This document shows positions 41,035-50,828 of a stretch of DNA of 64,000 nt, in pieces. Numbering within the stretch: the first letter of the stretch is position 1; each line of letters opens with the position of its first letter. The notes below the pieces were generated by a model. It was not told the DNA's origin. It ran no database searches and was given only the letters and a program-made list of their open reading frames with translations. The translations under genes and the position numbers were made by a program. Source of the stretch: Micromonospora coriariae (GTDB lineage: Bacteria; Actinomycetota; Actinomycetes; Mycobacteriales; Micromonosporaceae); the NCBI RefSeq assembly GCF_900091455.1, contig NZ_LT607412.1, positions 6,572,001 through 6,636,000 on the forward strand. The letters are read 5' to 3'.

Positions 41035-44000
41035 TCACACCCCGACCGGCACCCGCTCCTCCTCGCGTTCTGCGGCGCGGGCGGCCAGGCGGCGTTCCCG
41101 CTCCTGCGCGCCGATCAGGTCGTCGGGCAGCGAGTCCGGCACCTCCAGGTCGAAACGGCGCAGTAGCCGGATCGCGAAACCGCCCAGGCTGATCAGGACC
41201 AGCGCCGCGCCGAAGCAGACGTACGCGAAGCCGATCCCCCGGCCCGGGCCCGTGCCGATCACCGCGCCCACCGACCCGGCGAGCGCCCCGTCCGAGGCGA
41301 GCATCGGCTCGAACAGACCGGTGGCGGCCGGGGCGAGCAGCGCGAAGCCGATCGGCAGCGTCGACCAGGAAATGGTCTGGTTGAGGCTGAACACCCGGCC
41401 GTGGAAGCGCTGCGGCACCTTGACCTGGACGATTGTGGCGTAGATCGACTGCGCTGTGGTCATCGACATGGCCAGCCAGAAAGCGCCGACGCAGATCATC
41501 GCGACCGACGCGTCCAGGCCCACCAGGACGCAGCCGACGGCGGTGCCGAGGTTGCCGATCAGCACGCCGATCATGCGTCGGTGCCGGGGCCCGCCCCACA
41601 GCGACATGAGCACGCCACCGGAGACCGCGCCGAGCGCCTCGGCGAGAGCCACCTGGGCCACCTGTGTGGCGCTGCCGAAGGAGAGCACCAGCGGTGTGGT
41701 GAGCACCAGCGCGGGGGCCAGGAAGATGTTGCCGAGCGCGAAGTAGCCCAGCATCAGGCGGAAGCCGCGGTGGCGCCACGAGTAGCGCAGGCCGTTCGCG
41801 ATCGCCACCAGCAGCCGCTCCCTGGGCCGCCAGCCGAGCAGGTCGGGGAAGCGGACCACCGACAGGGTCACCACCGCGACCAGGTAGCTGACGACGTCCA
41901 GCAGCAGGATGCCCTTGAGGTCGATGGCGGCCAGCAGGCCGGCGGCGAAGACCGGCATGAGCAGCATGGCGAAGCCGTTGGAGAGCTGGGTGATGCCCAT
42001 GGCGTGGCCCAGGTAGCGCTTGGGCACCAGCTGCGGCACGGCCGACTGGAACGCGATCCGCTGGAACGAGCCGGCCACCTGGCTCAGCGCCACCAGGGCG
42101 TAGATGTGCCAGAGCACCAGGTTGTCGGTCCAGAGCAGTGCGGCGAGAATCAGCTGGATCGAGCCGGCGCTGCAACTGGCGATCATCATGATCTTGCGGC
42201 GGCTGACCCGGTCGGTGATCGCGCCCGCGACCGGCAGCATCAGTACACCGCAGACCAGCGCGAGGGCCCAGAGCAGGCCCAGGTTGGCCACCGATCCGGT
42301 GCGGGTGAACAGCCAGATCGGCAGGGCGAACGCGGTCAGCGCGGAGCCGGTGCTGGAGACGAGTTGCCCGGCGGTGACCGCCACGAACCGGGCCATGCTC
42401 GGCCGGACCAACGGCTGTTCCGGGCCGGTGCGGGCGTCCACGCCCGTGGTGTCGGCCACCGCCCAGCCGGCGTCCGCACCGCGTGCCCGCGGGGTCAACG
42501 CGTCGACGTCACCGGCGATGAGCGCCGGGTGGACCCGGGTGACGATCTCGGCCAGTTCCTCGGCCCGGTACTTGAGGAAGAAGTGCCCGGCCTGGTCGAG
42601 GACGACCAGGCCCAGCCGGTCGCTGAGGAACTGCCACTCGGCGTACCGCTCGGTGTGGTAGTCGGTGACCGGGTCCTCCGAGCCGACCACCGAGATGATC
42701 GGGGCGCGCAGCTTCTCCGCACGCCGGTCGAGCAGATCCGTGAAGTACTCCTCCGACGCCCGCGAGTCGGCGCGCATGTTGCTGATGATCCGGTCGGCCT
42801 GCTCCGGGTCCAGCTCGTCGGTGTCCACCCCCATCGACTTGAGCCAGCTCGCGTAGTGCTTGTTGCTGCGCAGCTTCTCCAGCCGGGTGCGCAGCGCCGC
42901 GAAGAGTCCCTTCGGGCGGGCGAACGGGAACATCGCGCCGATGTAGAGCGCGGTCAGCTCCCGTCCGGCGGCCTCCACCTTGCGGGCCACCTCGGCGACG
43001 ATCGCGCTGCCGACGCCGCAGTGGCCGTACAGGGCGAGCGGGCCCTCGACGCGCTCCAGGATCTCCTCGGCGACGCGGGTGGTCAGTTCGTCGAAGGGCA
43101 GCGCGTCCTCGGTGAGCCCCACGTCGTGACCCGGGATGGCCAGCGACCAGAGTGCGTGCCCGGCCGGCAGCGCGTCCGCGAGGGGCTGGTAGACGATCGC
43201 GCTGCCGCCGCCGTACGGCACGCAGACGTAGGTGATCACCCGCTGTGCCGCCGGGATCGGCTTGGTCAACTCGTAGAGCAGCCGGCGCGGCCCGTCGCTC
43301 TCGCCGCCGCCGGACATGAACGTGGCCAGGTCGCGGATGGTCCGCTGCTGGAACAGGTCCATCACGCCGACGGGCCGTCCATCGTGCCCGGCCTTGCGGA
43401 TCCGGGCCACCACCTGGGTGGCGAGCATCGAGTGGCCGCCCAGGTCGAAGAAGTCGTCGTCGATGCCGAGGGTGGGCACCCCGAGCACGTCGGACCAGAT
43501 GCCGGCGAGCAGCCGCTCGGTGTCGTCGCGCGGCTCGACCAGCGCCACCGACGCGGCGCGGGTGACCACCGGGGCGGGCAGCGCCTTTCGGTCCAGCTTG
43601 CCGTTCGGGGTCAGCGGCAGGGCCTCCAGCGTGACGAACGCGGCCGGCACCATGTATTCGGGCAGGGTCTCCTTCAGCGCGGCCTTGACCGCGTCGTGCT
43701 CGGCCGCGCCGACCAGGTACCCGGTGAGCCGCTTGTCGCCGGGGGTGTCCTCGCGGACCAGCACCACCGCCTCGGTCACCCCGGGCTGGGCGCGCAGCGC
43801 GCTCTCGATCTCGCCCAGCTCGATGCGCAGCCCGCGCAGCTTGACCTGGTGGTCGATCCGCCCGAGAAACTCCAGCACCCCGCCGGGTCCGCCGTCGGGC
43901 GCGGTACGCCAGCGGGCCAGGTCGCCGGTGCGGTACAGCCGGGCGCCCGGCTCGGTGGCGAACGGGTCCGGCACGAACCGCTCGGCGGTCAGCGCGGGCC

Positions 44001-46545
44001 GACGGTGGTAGCCCCGGGCCAGCCCGACGCCGCCGATGTGCAGCTCACCGGCGACGCCGACCGGGCACGGGTTGCCCCGGGCGTCCAGCACGTGCAGGCG
44101 CAGGTTGCTGATCGGTGCGCCGATCGGCACGCTGGTCAGCTCGTCCAGCAGCGCCGGGTCGCACGCCCAGGCGCTGACGTCGATCGCCGCCTCGGTCGGG
44201 CCGTACAGGTTGTGCAGGCCGCAGCCGGGCAGCCGGGCGGTGAAGTCCCGGGCCGCGGTGAGCGGCAGTTCCTCGCCGCTGCAGATCACCCGACGCAGCG
44301 CGGTGACCGCCTCGACGCCGTCCTCGGCGAGGAAGACGGTGAGCATGGACGGTACGAAGTGGGCGGTGGTGACCCGCTCGGAGATCAGCAGGTCGCGCAG
44401 GTAGCCGGTGTCCTTGTGACCGCCCGGTTCGGCCAGCACCAGCCGGGCGCCCTCGCGCAGCGGCCAGAAGAACTCCCACACCGAGACGTCGAAGCTGGCC
44501 GGGGTCTTCTGCAACACCGCGTCCTCGGCGCCGAGCCGGTAGGTGCGCTGCATCCAGTCGAGGCGGTTGACGATGCCCCGGTGGGTGTTCGGCACGCCCT
44601 TGGGCCGGCCGGTGGAGCCGGAGGTGTAGATGACGTACGCCAGGTTGGCCGGGCCCGCCGTCGGCGTCGGATCGGTCGCCGGCTGGTCGGCCCAGACCGA
44701 CTCGTCGTCCAGGGCGAGCACGCTCGCGTCGGTCGCCGGCAGCACGTCGCGCAGGTGCTCCTGCACCAGCACCACCGGCGCCGCGGCGTCGCTGACCATG
44801 AAGGCCAGCCGGTCCGCCGGGTATTCCGGGTCCAGCGGAAGATAGGCGCCGCCGGCCTTGAGCACGCCGAGCAGGCCGGCGACCAGCTCCACCGAGCGTT
44901 CCGCGCAGACCCCGACAAGGGTCTCCGGGCCCACCCCGGCGCCGTGCAGGCGGTGCGCCACCCGGTTCGCGGCCGCGTTCAACTCGGCGTACGTCACCGA
45001 GCGGCCGGAGAACCGCAGCGCCACCGCGTCCGGCGTACGGGCGGCCCGCTCCTCGATCGGGGCGTGCAGCGTCTGCTGGCGGGGGAAGTCACCGGCGGTG
45101 TCGTTCCACCCGGCCAACAGCTCCCGCTCGGCCGGGGCGAGCAGGTCCAGCGCGGAGACCGGCAGGTCCGGGGTGGCGACCACGGCGCGCAGCAGGGTGG
45201 TCAGCCGGTGCGCCATCCGCTCGACGGTGGCCCGGGTGAACAGGTCGGTGTTGAAGACCAGCTTGCCCCAGAGCCCGTCGCCGGTCTCCACGGCGTGCAG
45301 CTCGAAGTCGAAGCGGGTGGCGCGCAGCTCCATCGGATGCCACTCGAAGTCGACGCCGGCGTCCTCGGCGACCCCGGCGAACCGGCCCATCTCGTAGTTC
45401 TGCAACACGAACATCGCCTGGAACACCGGCGAGCGGCTGACATCGCGCGGCAGCCCGAGCTCGTGCACCACCCGGGCGAACGGCACCTCGGCGTGCTCCA
45501 ACCCGTCCAGCACCGCGCGCCGGGTCCGCTCCAGCAGCTCGGTGAAGGTCGGATCGCCGGTCAGCTCGGCGCGCAGCGGCAGCATGTTGACGAACATGCC
45601 GACCACGTTCTCCAGCTCCGGCGCGGACCGCCCGGCCACCGAGGCACCCACAGCGAAGTCGTCCTGGCCGGCGTGCCGGGCCAGGAACACCTGGTACGCG
45701 GCGAGCAGGGTCATGAACAGCGTGCCGCCGTAGGAGCGGGTCAGCGCGGCCAGCCCCTCGGTGGCGGCCGCGTCCAGGGTGAACTCGACGAAGTCGCCCC
45801 GGTAGGTCTGGGTGGCCGGCCGGGGCAGGTCCAGCGGCAGCTCCAGCGGCGTGATCCCGGCCAGCCGTCCCTTCCACCAGTCCAGGTGCCGGCGGGCACT
45901 CGGCCCGGTCAGCTCCCGCCCCTCCCAGACGGCGAAGTCGCCGTACTGCACCGGCAGGGCGGGCAACTCCCCGTCGCGGTAGCGGGTGATCAGGTCGCGC
46001 AGCAGCACGTCCACCGACCAGCCGTCGCCGACGATGTGGTGCTGGCCGAGGAAGAGGACGTGCTCGGTCGGCGCCAGGCGGATCAGCAGGGCGCGCAGCA
46101 GCGGCCCGTTGGCCAGGTCGAACGGCTCGGCCGCCGCCCGGTCGACCAGCGCCCGCGCGGCGGCCTCGTCGGCGGCGTCGACCACGGTCAGCGGCACCTC
46201 GACCGCGTCGTCGAGCACCACCGTGGGCCGCCCGTCGGAGTCGGCCGGGAACCGGGTGCGCAGCGACTCGTGCCGCCGGGTCAGGTCGGCCAGCGCCCGG
46301 CGCAGCGCCGCGACGTCGAGCGGGCCACGCACCCGCAGCGGCACCGCGATGTGGTACGCCGCCTCGCCGGGGGCGAGCTGGTCCATGAACCAGACCCGCT
46401 CCTGGGCGTACGACAGTGGCACCTCGGCGTCCGGCGGGCGTGGGGTGATCCGCGCGGCGGGGGTGCCGCCCGACCGGCGGCGCAGCCGTTGGGCGATCAG
46501 CGCCTGTCGTGCGGCGTCGCGGGTCGGGTCCTTCACGTCGGTCAT
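41035..46545 (-). CDS. NRPS C-A-PCP-TE fused to an MFS exporter (Ser-specific)
   Basis: 1836 residues. C domain about 42-460 with HHIVGDG at 169-175. A domain about 480-990 with YTSGSTGRPKG; the specificity residues read D-V-W-H-I-S-L-I-D, essentially the serine code. PCP has Ser1039 in GGHSM. A thioesterase fold about 1100-1345 has its nucleophile elbow as YGHCGVGS with Cys1176 instead of Ser, Asp in GSEDPV and His1321. From about 1384 an MFS transporter with 12 helices (EntS-like) is fused in frame. It is the terminal module: it adds Ser, releases the product and probably exports it. Starts by ATGA overlap with the preceding NRPS gene. Confidence 0.93.
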   Translation of the reverse strand: MTDVKDPTRDAARQALIAQRLRRRSGGTPAARITPRPPDAEVPLSYAQERVWFMDQLAPGEAAYHIAVPLRVRGPLDVAALRRALADLTRRHESLRTRFPADSDGRPTVVLDDAVEVPLTVVDAADEAAARALVDRAAAEPFDLANGPLLRALLIRLAPTEHVLFLGQHHIVGDGWSVDVLLRDLITRYRDGELPALPVQYGDFAVWEGRELTGPSARRHLDWWKGRLAGITPLELPLDLPRPATQTYRGDFVEFTLDAAATEGLAALTRSYGGTLFMTLLAAYQVFLARHAGQDDFAVGASVAGRSAPELENVVGMFVNMLPLRAELTGDPTFTELLERTRRAVLDGLEHAEVPFARVVHELGLPRDVSRSPVFQAMFVLQNYEMGRFAGVAEDAGVDFEWHPMELRATRFDFELHAVETGDGLWGKLVFNTDLFTRATVERMAHRLTTLLRAVVATPDLPVSALDLLAPAERELLAGWNDTAGDFPRQQTLHAPIEERAARTPDAVALRFSGRSVTYAELNAAANRVAHRLHGAGVGPETLVGVCAERSVELVAGLLGVLKAGGAYLPLDPEYPADRLAFMVSDAAAPVVLVQEHLRDVLPATDASVLALDDESVWADQPATDPTPTAGPANLAYVIYTSGSTGRPKGVPNTHRGIVNRLDWMQRTYRLGAEDAVLQKTPASFDVSVWEFFWPLREGARLVLAEPGGHKDTGYLRDLLISERVTTAHFVPSMLTVFLAEDGVEAVTALRRVICSGEELPLTAARDFTARLPGCGLHNLYGPTEAAIDVSAWACDPALLDELTSVPIGAPISNLRLHVLDARGNPCPVGVAGELHIGGVGLARGYHRRPALTAERFVPDPFATEPGARLYRTGDLARWRTAPDGGPGGVLEFLGRIDHQVKLRGLRIELGEIESALRAQPGVTEAVVLVREDTPGDKRLTGYLVGAAEHDAVKAALKETLPEYMVPAAFVTLEALPLTPNGKLDRKALPAPVVTRAASVALVEPRDDTERLLAGIWSDVLGVPTLGIDDDFFDLGGHSMLATQVVARIRKAGHDGRPVGVMDLFQQRTIRDLATFMSGGGESDGPRRLLYELTKPIPAAQRVITYVCVPYGGGSAIVYQPLADALPAGHALWSLAIPGHDVGLTEDALPFDELTTRVAEEILERVEGPLALYGHCGVGSAIVAEVARKVEAAGRELTALYIGAMFPFARPKGLFAALRTRLEKLRSNKHYASWLKSMGVDTDELDPEQADRIISNMRADSRASEEYFTDLLDRRAEKLRAPIISVVGSEDPVTDYHTERYAEWQFLSDRLGLVVLDQAGHFFLKYRAEELAEIVTRVHPALIAGDVDALTPRARGADAGWAVADTTGVDARTGPEQPLVRPSMARFVAVTAGQLVSSTGSALTAFALPIWLFTRTGSVANLGLLWALALVCGVLMLPVAGAITDRVSRRKIMMIASCSAGSIQLILAALLWTDNLVLWHIYALVALSQVAGSFQRIAFQSAVPQLVPKRYLGHAMGITQLSNGFAMLLMPVFAAGLLAAIDLKGILLLDVVSYLVAVVTLSVVRFPDLLGWRPRERLLVAIANGLRYSWRHRGFRLMLGYFALGNIFLAPALVLTTPLVLSFGSATQVAQVALAEALGAVSGGVLMSLWGGPRHRRMIGVLIGNLGTAVGCVLVGLDASVAMICVGAFWLAMSMTTAQSIYATIVQVKVPQRFHGRVFSLNQTISWSTLPIGFALLAPAATGLFEPMLASDGALAGSVGAVIGTGPGRGIGFAYVCFGAALVLISLGGFAIRLLRRFDLEVPDSLPDDLIGAQERERRLAARAAEREEERVPVGV

Positions 46546-49500
46546 GTCGGGGTGTCCTTCTCCGCCGCGAGCAGCGCGGCGACCTCGGTGTCGGAGAGCT
46601 CGTCGAACTCGGCGGCGATCCGCTGCTCGATCTGGGCGGCCAGGTCGGCCACCACCGGGCTGCTGAACAGCGCCCGCATCGGCAACTCCACGTCCACCTC
46701 GGCGCGGATGCGGGCCATCGCCCGCATGCCGCGCAGCGAGTTGCCGCCGAGGGCGAAGAAGTCGTCGAGCGCGCCGACCTTCTCCAGCTGGAGGATCTCG
46801 GCGTAGATCTCGGCGACCAGCGCCTCGGCGTCGGTGCGCGGGGCGAGGAAGCCGTCGGAGGTGGCGGCGGCCGGGGCCGGCAGCGCGGCGCTGTCCAGCT
46901 TGCCGTTCGGTGTCAGCGGCAGCGCGTCCAACCGGACGAGCGCGCTCGGCACGAGGTGCGCGGGCAGCTCAAGGGCCAGGTCGGCGGCGAGCGCCGTCTC
47001 GTCGACCCGGCCGACCAGGTAGCCGACCAGCGTCGGCTCGCCGGCGTCGGCGCGGACCACGACCGCGGCCTCGTCCACGCCCGGGTGAGCGCGCAGCACC
47101 GACTCGATCTCGCCCAGCTCGATCCGCATGCCCCGGACCTTGACCTGGTTGTCCCGGCGGCCCACGTACTCCAGCGTCCCGTCGGCCCGCCAGCGGGCCA
47201 GGTCACCGGTGCTGTACATCCGCTCCCCCGCCGGCCCGTACGGGCAGGGCAGGAAGCGCTCGGCGGTGAGCGCCGGCCGGCGCAGGTAGCCCCGGGCCAG
47301 TTGCGACCCGGCGATGTACAGCTCGCCGACCACGCCCGGCGGCACCGGGGTCAGCGCGGCGTCGAGCAGGTGCACGCGGGTCGTCCAGGTGGGCTGGCCG
47401 ATCGGCACCGGCCCGGCGGGCACCGGCTGCCCGGGGGCGATCCGGGCCGCGACGCAGCCGACGGTCGCCTCGGTCGGGCCGTACTCGTTGATCACGGCCA
47501 CCTCGGGGTGGGCCCTCCGCCAGCCGGTCAGCTGCTCACCGGCCAACGCCTCGCCGCCGATCACCAGGTCGGTGCTGGGCGACAGCGCGTCGTCGAGCAG
47601 CGGCAGGTGGCTGGGGGTGACCTTGAGGAAGGTGGGCGGGCCGCCGGCGCGGGCCGCCGGCGTGTCGATGCCGGCCAGCCGGACCGTGCCGCCGGCGGTG
47701 AGCGGGCCGAGCAGCCCGGTCACGGTCAGGTCGAACGAGACCGGCGAGTGCAGCAGCGCGGTGCCGGCCAGCCCCGGGTAGGTGTCCCGGGCCCAGGCCA
47801 GGTAGGCGGTGACCGCGCGGTGCTCGATCAGCACTCCCTTGGGTCGGCCGGTGGAGCCGGAGGTGTAGAGCAGGTACGCGGGGTGCTCCGGGCGCAGCGG
47901 CGACAGCCGGTCGTCGTCGGTCAGGTCGGCGTCGTCCAGGTCCGCGGCGGTCGTCGGGCCGAGCACCAGCGCGTCGGTCGGGGCCAGCGCGGCCGTCCGC
48001 GGGGTGGCCAGCACCAGCGCCGGCTCGGCGTCGGCCAGCAGGTAGCCGATCCGGTTCGCCGGGTAGCCGGTGTCCACCGGCAGATACGCCGCGCCGGCCT
48101 TGAGCACCGCGAGGATGGCCACCACCAGCTCCACCGAGCGGGGCAGCAGCAGCGCCACCCGGGTCTCCGGGCCGGCACCGCGCTCGACCAGCAGCCGGGC
48201 CAGCCGGTTGGCCCGGGCGGCCAACTCGGCGTAGCTCAGCTGCATCCCGTCGCAGACCAGCGCGACCGCGGCCGGGGTGGCCGCGGCCTGCCGCTCCACC
48301 TCGGCGACCAGGGTTGCCGGGGCCACCTCACCGCCGGTGCCGGTCCAGGTGAGCAGCACGGCGCGTTCGGCGTCGTCGAGCAGGGGCAGCGCGGACAGCC
48401 GCGTCGCCGGGTCGGTGACGGCGGCGGCGAGCAGCCGCAGGTAGCGGGCGACGACCGACTCGGCGGTGGCCCGGTCGAACAGGTCGGTGCGGTAGACCAG
48501 CCGGCTGGTGCCGGCGGTGATGTCGAAGGCCAGGTCGTCCTTGGTGGTGCCCAGCGGCACCGGGTCCAGGCCGGAGTCCGGAATGAAGTTCAGCGCGGTC
48601 TGGAACACCGGCTGCACCGACGGGTCACGGTGCGGGGCGACCGCCTCGACGATCCGCTGGAACGGCGTCTGCCCGTGCTCCATAGCGTCCACCAGGCCGG
48701 CACGGATCCGGCCGAGCAGCTCGGTGACGCTCGGGTCGCCGGCCAGGTCGCACCGCAGCGCGACCGGGTTGACGAACATGCCGATCAGCGGGGTCAGCTC
48801 GGCCGTGTCCCGCCCGGCGGTGGAGACCCCGACCACCACCTCGGGATCGCCGGAGATCCGGGACAGCAACGCCGCGAAGGCGGCCAGCAGCACCATGTAC
48901 GGGGTGGCCGAAGCGCCGGCGGCCAGCTGCCCGACCCGGTCCAGCAGCCCGTCGGGAAGGTCGAAACGCACCTCGTCGCCGGCGAAGCCGAGCTGGGTGG
49001 GGCGCGGCCGGTCCAACGGCAGGCCGGTCACCGCCGGCGCACCGGCCAACTGCTCGCGCCAGAAGGCGAGCTGGCGTGTCAACTCGTCGCCGGAAAGCTG
49101 GTCACGCTGCCAGACGGCGAAGTCGGCGTACTGGATGGGCAGCTCAGGCACGTCGGCGGGCGCGCCGGTCAGCGCGGCCCGGCTGAACGCGGCCAACTCG
49201 GCGTCGAAGAGCACCGCGGAGTGGCTGTCGAAGACCGCGTGGTGCACCACGAACTGCAACCCGAGCCGGTCGGCCGCGAAGCGGACCAGCCGGGCCCGCC
49301 ACGGTGGCGGGGCGTCCAGCGGGATCGGGGTACGGGCGAGCTCGGTCATCGTCTCGGCGGACCGGCGCTCCTGCTCGTCGGCGGGCAGGCCGGTCAGGTC
49401 CAGCTCGGGCAGCTCCAGCGGCTCGGCGGCACGGACCACCTGCACCAGCGCGCCGTCGACCATCCGCAGGTGGGTACGGAGCGACTCGTGCCGGGCGACC

Positions 49501-49667
49501 ACCTGGGCGAGCACGTCGACCGCCTGCGCCGCGGTGACGCCGGCCGGGAACCGCCACGGCGCAGAGACGTTGTAGACCGCTGAGCCCGGGTCGAGTTGGT
49601 TGGCGGTCCACACCCGCTCCTGCGCGAAGGAGGCCGGGAAGGTCCACTCGCGGGTCATCGCGTTCAC
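46542..49667 (-). CDS. NRPS C-A-PCP, predicted Asn-specific
   Basis: 1041 residues. The C domain (about 10-440) has HHAVFDSHS at 142-150, so the His and Asp are kept but the usual Gly is Ser. The A domain (about 455-950) has YTSGSTGRPKG and specificity residues D-L-T-K-V-G-E-V-G, close to the published asparagine code. PCP has Ser977 in GGNSL. The module therefore loads Asn, possibly hydroxylated by the TauD/SyrP-like enzyme encoded two genes upstream. The GTG start overlaps the MbtH stop (GTGA); its own stop overlaps the next NRPS start (ATGA). Confidence 0.92.
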   Translation of the reverse strand: MNAMTREWTFPASFAQERVWTANQLDPGSAVYNVSAPWRFPAGVTAAQAVDVLAQVVARHESLRTHLRMVDGALVQVVRAAEPLELPELDLTGLPADEQERRSAETMTELARTPIPLDAPPPWRARLVRFAADRLGLQFVVHHAVFDSHSAVLFDAELAAFSRAALTGAPADVPELPIQYADFAVWQRDQLSGDELTRQLAFWREQLAGAPAVTGLPLDRPRPTQLGFAGDEVRFDLPDGLLDRVGQLAAGASATPYMVLLAAFAALLSRISGDPEVVVGVSTAGRDTAELTPLIGMFVNPVALRCDLAGDPSVTELLGRIRAGLVDAMEHGQTPFQRIVEAVAPHRDPSVQPVFQTALNFIPDSGLDPVPLGTTKDDLAFDITAGTSRLVYRTDLFDRATAESVVARYLRLLAAAVTDPATRLSALPLLDDAERAVLLTWTGTGGEVAPATLVAEVERQAAATPAAVALVCDGMQLSYAELAARANRLARLLVERGAGPETRVALLLPRSVELVVAILAVLKAGAAYLPVDTGYPANRIGYLLADAEPALVLATPRTAALAPTDALVLGPTTAADLDDADLTDDDRLSPLRPEHPAYLLYTSGSTGRPKGVLIEHRAVTAYLAWARDTYPGLAGTALLHSPVSFDLTVTGLLGPLTAGGTVRLAGIDTPAARAGGPPTFLKVTPSHLPLLDDALSPSTDLVIGGEALAGEQLTGWRRAHPEVAVINEYGPTEATVGCVAARIAPGQPVPAGPVPIGQPTWTTRVHLLDAALTPVPPGVVGELYIAGSQLARGYLRRPALTAERFLPCPYGPAGERMYSTGDLARWRADGTLEYVGRRDNQVKVRGMRIELGEIESVLRAHPGVDEAAVVVRADAGEPTLVGYLVGRVDETALAADLALELPAHLVPSALVRLDALPLTPNGKLDSAALPAPAAATSDGFLAPRTDAEALVAEIYAEILQLEKVGALDDFFALGGNSLRGMRAMARIRAEVDVELPMRALFSSPVVADLAAQIEQRIAAEFDELSDTEVAALLAAEKDTPT

Positions 49668-49852
49668 TGGCTCGCCTCGCGTACCGAGCGGGGACGCATG
49701 TCGGTCCAGACGGTGTCGATGTGCGCCAGGCACTCCTCGCGGGTGCCGGCGAACCCGGCGTCGTGCCATCCCGCCGGGAGGTCCCGGTCGGCCGACCAGA
49801 TGGAGTACTGCTCCTCGTCGTTGCGTACGACCAGGAATCGGGGTTCGGCCAT
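49664..49852 (-). CDS. MbtH-family NRPS accessory protein
   Basis: 62 residues with the MbtH signature NDEEQYSIWS, LPAGWHDAGFAGTREECLAH and WTDMRPRSV. MbtH proteins bind A domains and are often required for their folding or activity; this one presumably serves the two or three A domains of this operon. The ATG shares one base with the upstream TGA (TGATG) and the stop overlaps the next start. Confidence 0.95.
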   Translation of the reverse strand: MAEPRFLVVRNDEEQYSIWSADRDLPAGWHDAGFAGTREECLAHIDTVWTDMRPRSVREASQ

Positions 49853-50805
49853 CACTGCTCTCCAACGCTGTCGGGGGTGTGCGGTTCGGCCATCGCGACG
49901 GCGATTTTGCGGGGGCCGGTGAACGGCTCCCGCCCGTGCGCGGCGGTCATGTTGTCGACCACCAGCACGTCGTCGCGCTTGTAGTCGAATCGGACGCTGG
50001 CGGCCCGGTACGCGGCACGCAGGTGGTCCATGACGTCGGCGGGAATCTCGCCGCCGTCGCCGTAGTAGGTGTTGGACGGCAACCCGTCGGCGCCGAACAT
50101 GGCCAGCAGCCCCTCCTGGATGTCCTTGGCCAGGCTGCTCACGTGGAAGAAGGTGGCGTGGTTGAACCAGCGGGGGGTGTCCGAGCCGGGGCGGTGGTGC
50201 ACTGCGTCGCGGACCGCCCGGGTACGCAACCCGTCGCGGCCGGTCCACTCCAGACTGATCCGGTTGGCCGCCGCGTACGCCTCGACCTCGGCCCGGTCGT
50301 CGGTGCCGAACACGTGCCGCCAGCTCGCGCCGAAGTCCTCGTGGAAGTTGCGCATCAGCATCCAGCGGCGGCGGACGAACTCCTCGCGTACCGCCGGGTC
50401 GATCTCCCGGTAGACCTGACGGATGTCGGCCAGGGGTGTGGCGCCCAGCGTCTCCGGCGCGGTGATGCAGTAGAAGAACAGCGTCAACGGCCAGCGCGCC
50501 TGGTACGAGTTCTCGTTGTGCAGGAAGATCTCCTCGTCCGGCGGGTAGTCGGTCGAGGTGTACACCCGGCCCTTGATGGCGTGCCGTGGTGAGGACCGCT
50601 CGGTGTAGGTCAGCGGCTCACCGGACAGCGCCCGGACCACCTGGTCGAAGCCGTCCACCCCGCCCACGTCGAAGCCGCGGAACAGCAGACCACCCTGCTC
50701 GGCGAGGGTGGCCCGCAGCTCGGCGCGGCGCTCGGCGATCAGCTCGGTCAGTGCCCGACCGTCGGATTCGACGACCACGGGCAGCGTGGCGATCGTGTCG
50801 CTCAT
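49852..50805 (-). CDS. Fe(II)/2-oxoglutarate hydroxylase, TauD/SyrP-like
   Basis: 317 residues. The metal facial triad is visible as HNE in FLHNENSYQARWP and the distal His in TAAHGREPFTGPRK, whose Arg binds 2-oxoglutarate. The segment FFYCITAPETLGATPLADIR and RNFHEDFGASWRHVFGTD match SyrP-type enzymes, which beta-hydroxylate amino acids bound to a carrier protein. With an Asn-coding A domain downstream, beta-hydroxy-Asn is the leading prediction. It lies 23 bases after the PKS stop. Confidence 0.9.
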   Translation of the reverse strand: MSDTIATLPVVVESDGRALTELIAERRAELRATLAEQGGLLFRGFDVGGVDGFDQVVRALSGEPLTYTERSSPRHAIKGRVYTSTDYPPDEEIFLHNENSYQARWPLTLFFYCITAPETLGATPLADIRQVYREIDPAVREEFVRRRWMLMRNFHEDFGASWRHVFGTDDRAEVEAYAAANRISLEWTGRDGLRTRAVRDAVHHRPGSDTPRWFNHATFFHVSSLAKDIQEGLLAMFGADGLPSNTYYGDGGEIPADVMDHLRAAYRAASVRFDYKRDDVLVVDNMTAAHGREPFTGPRKIAVAMAEPHTPDSVGEQ

Positions 50806-50828
50806 GGCTCTCTACTCCTGATTTCTCG

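Noticed and set aside
40922..42175. N-terminal extension of the FUSC protein into the NRPS/MFS region
   Set aside because: The frame is open but antisense-like. It crosses the terminator hairpin and overlaps the MFS-coding end of the NRPS gene. The GTG at 40921 gives a normal FUSC length.
41401..46806. Very long open frame on the plus strand (about 1800 codons)
   Set aside because: It lies antisense to the NRPS/MFS gene. Its protein is compositionally biased (H, R, G, D, Q) with no domain. Such frames are a by-product of extreme third-position GC.
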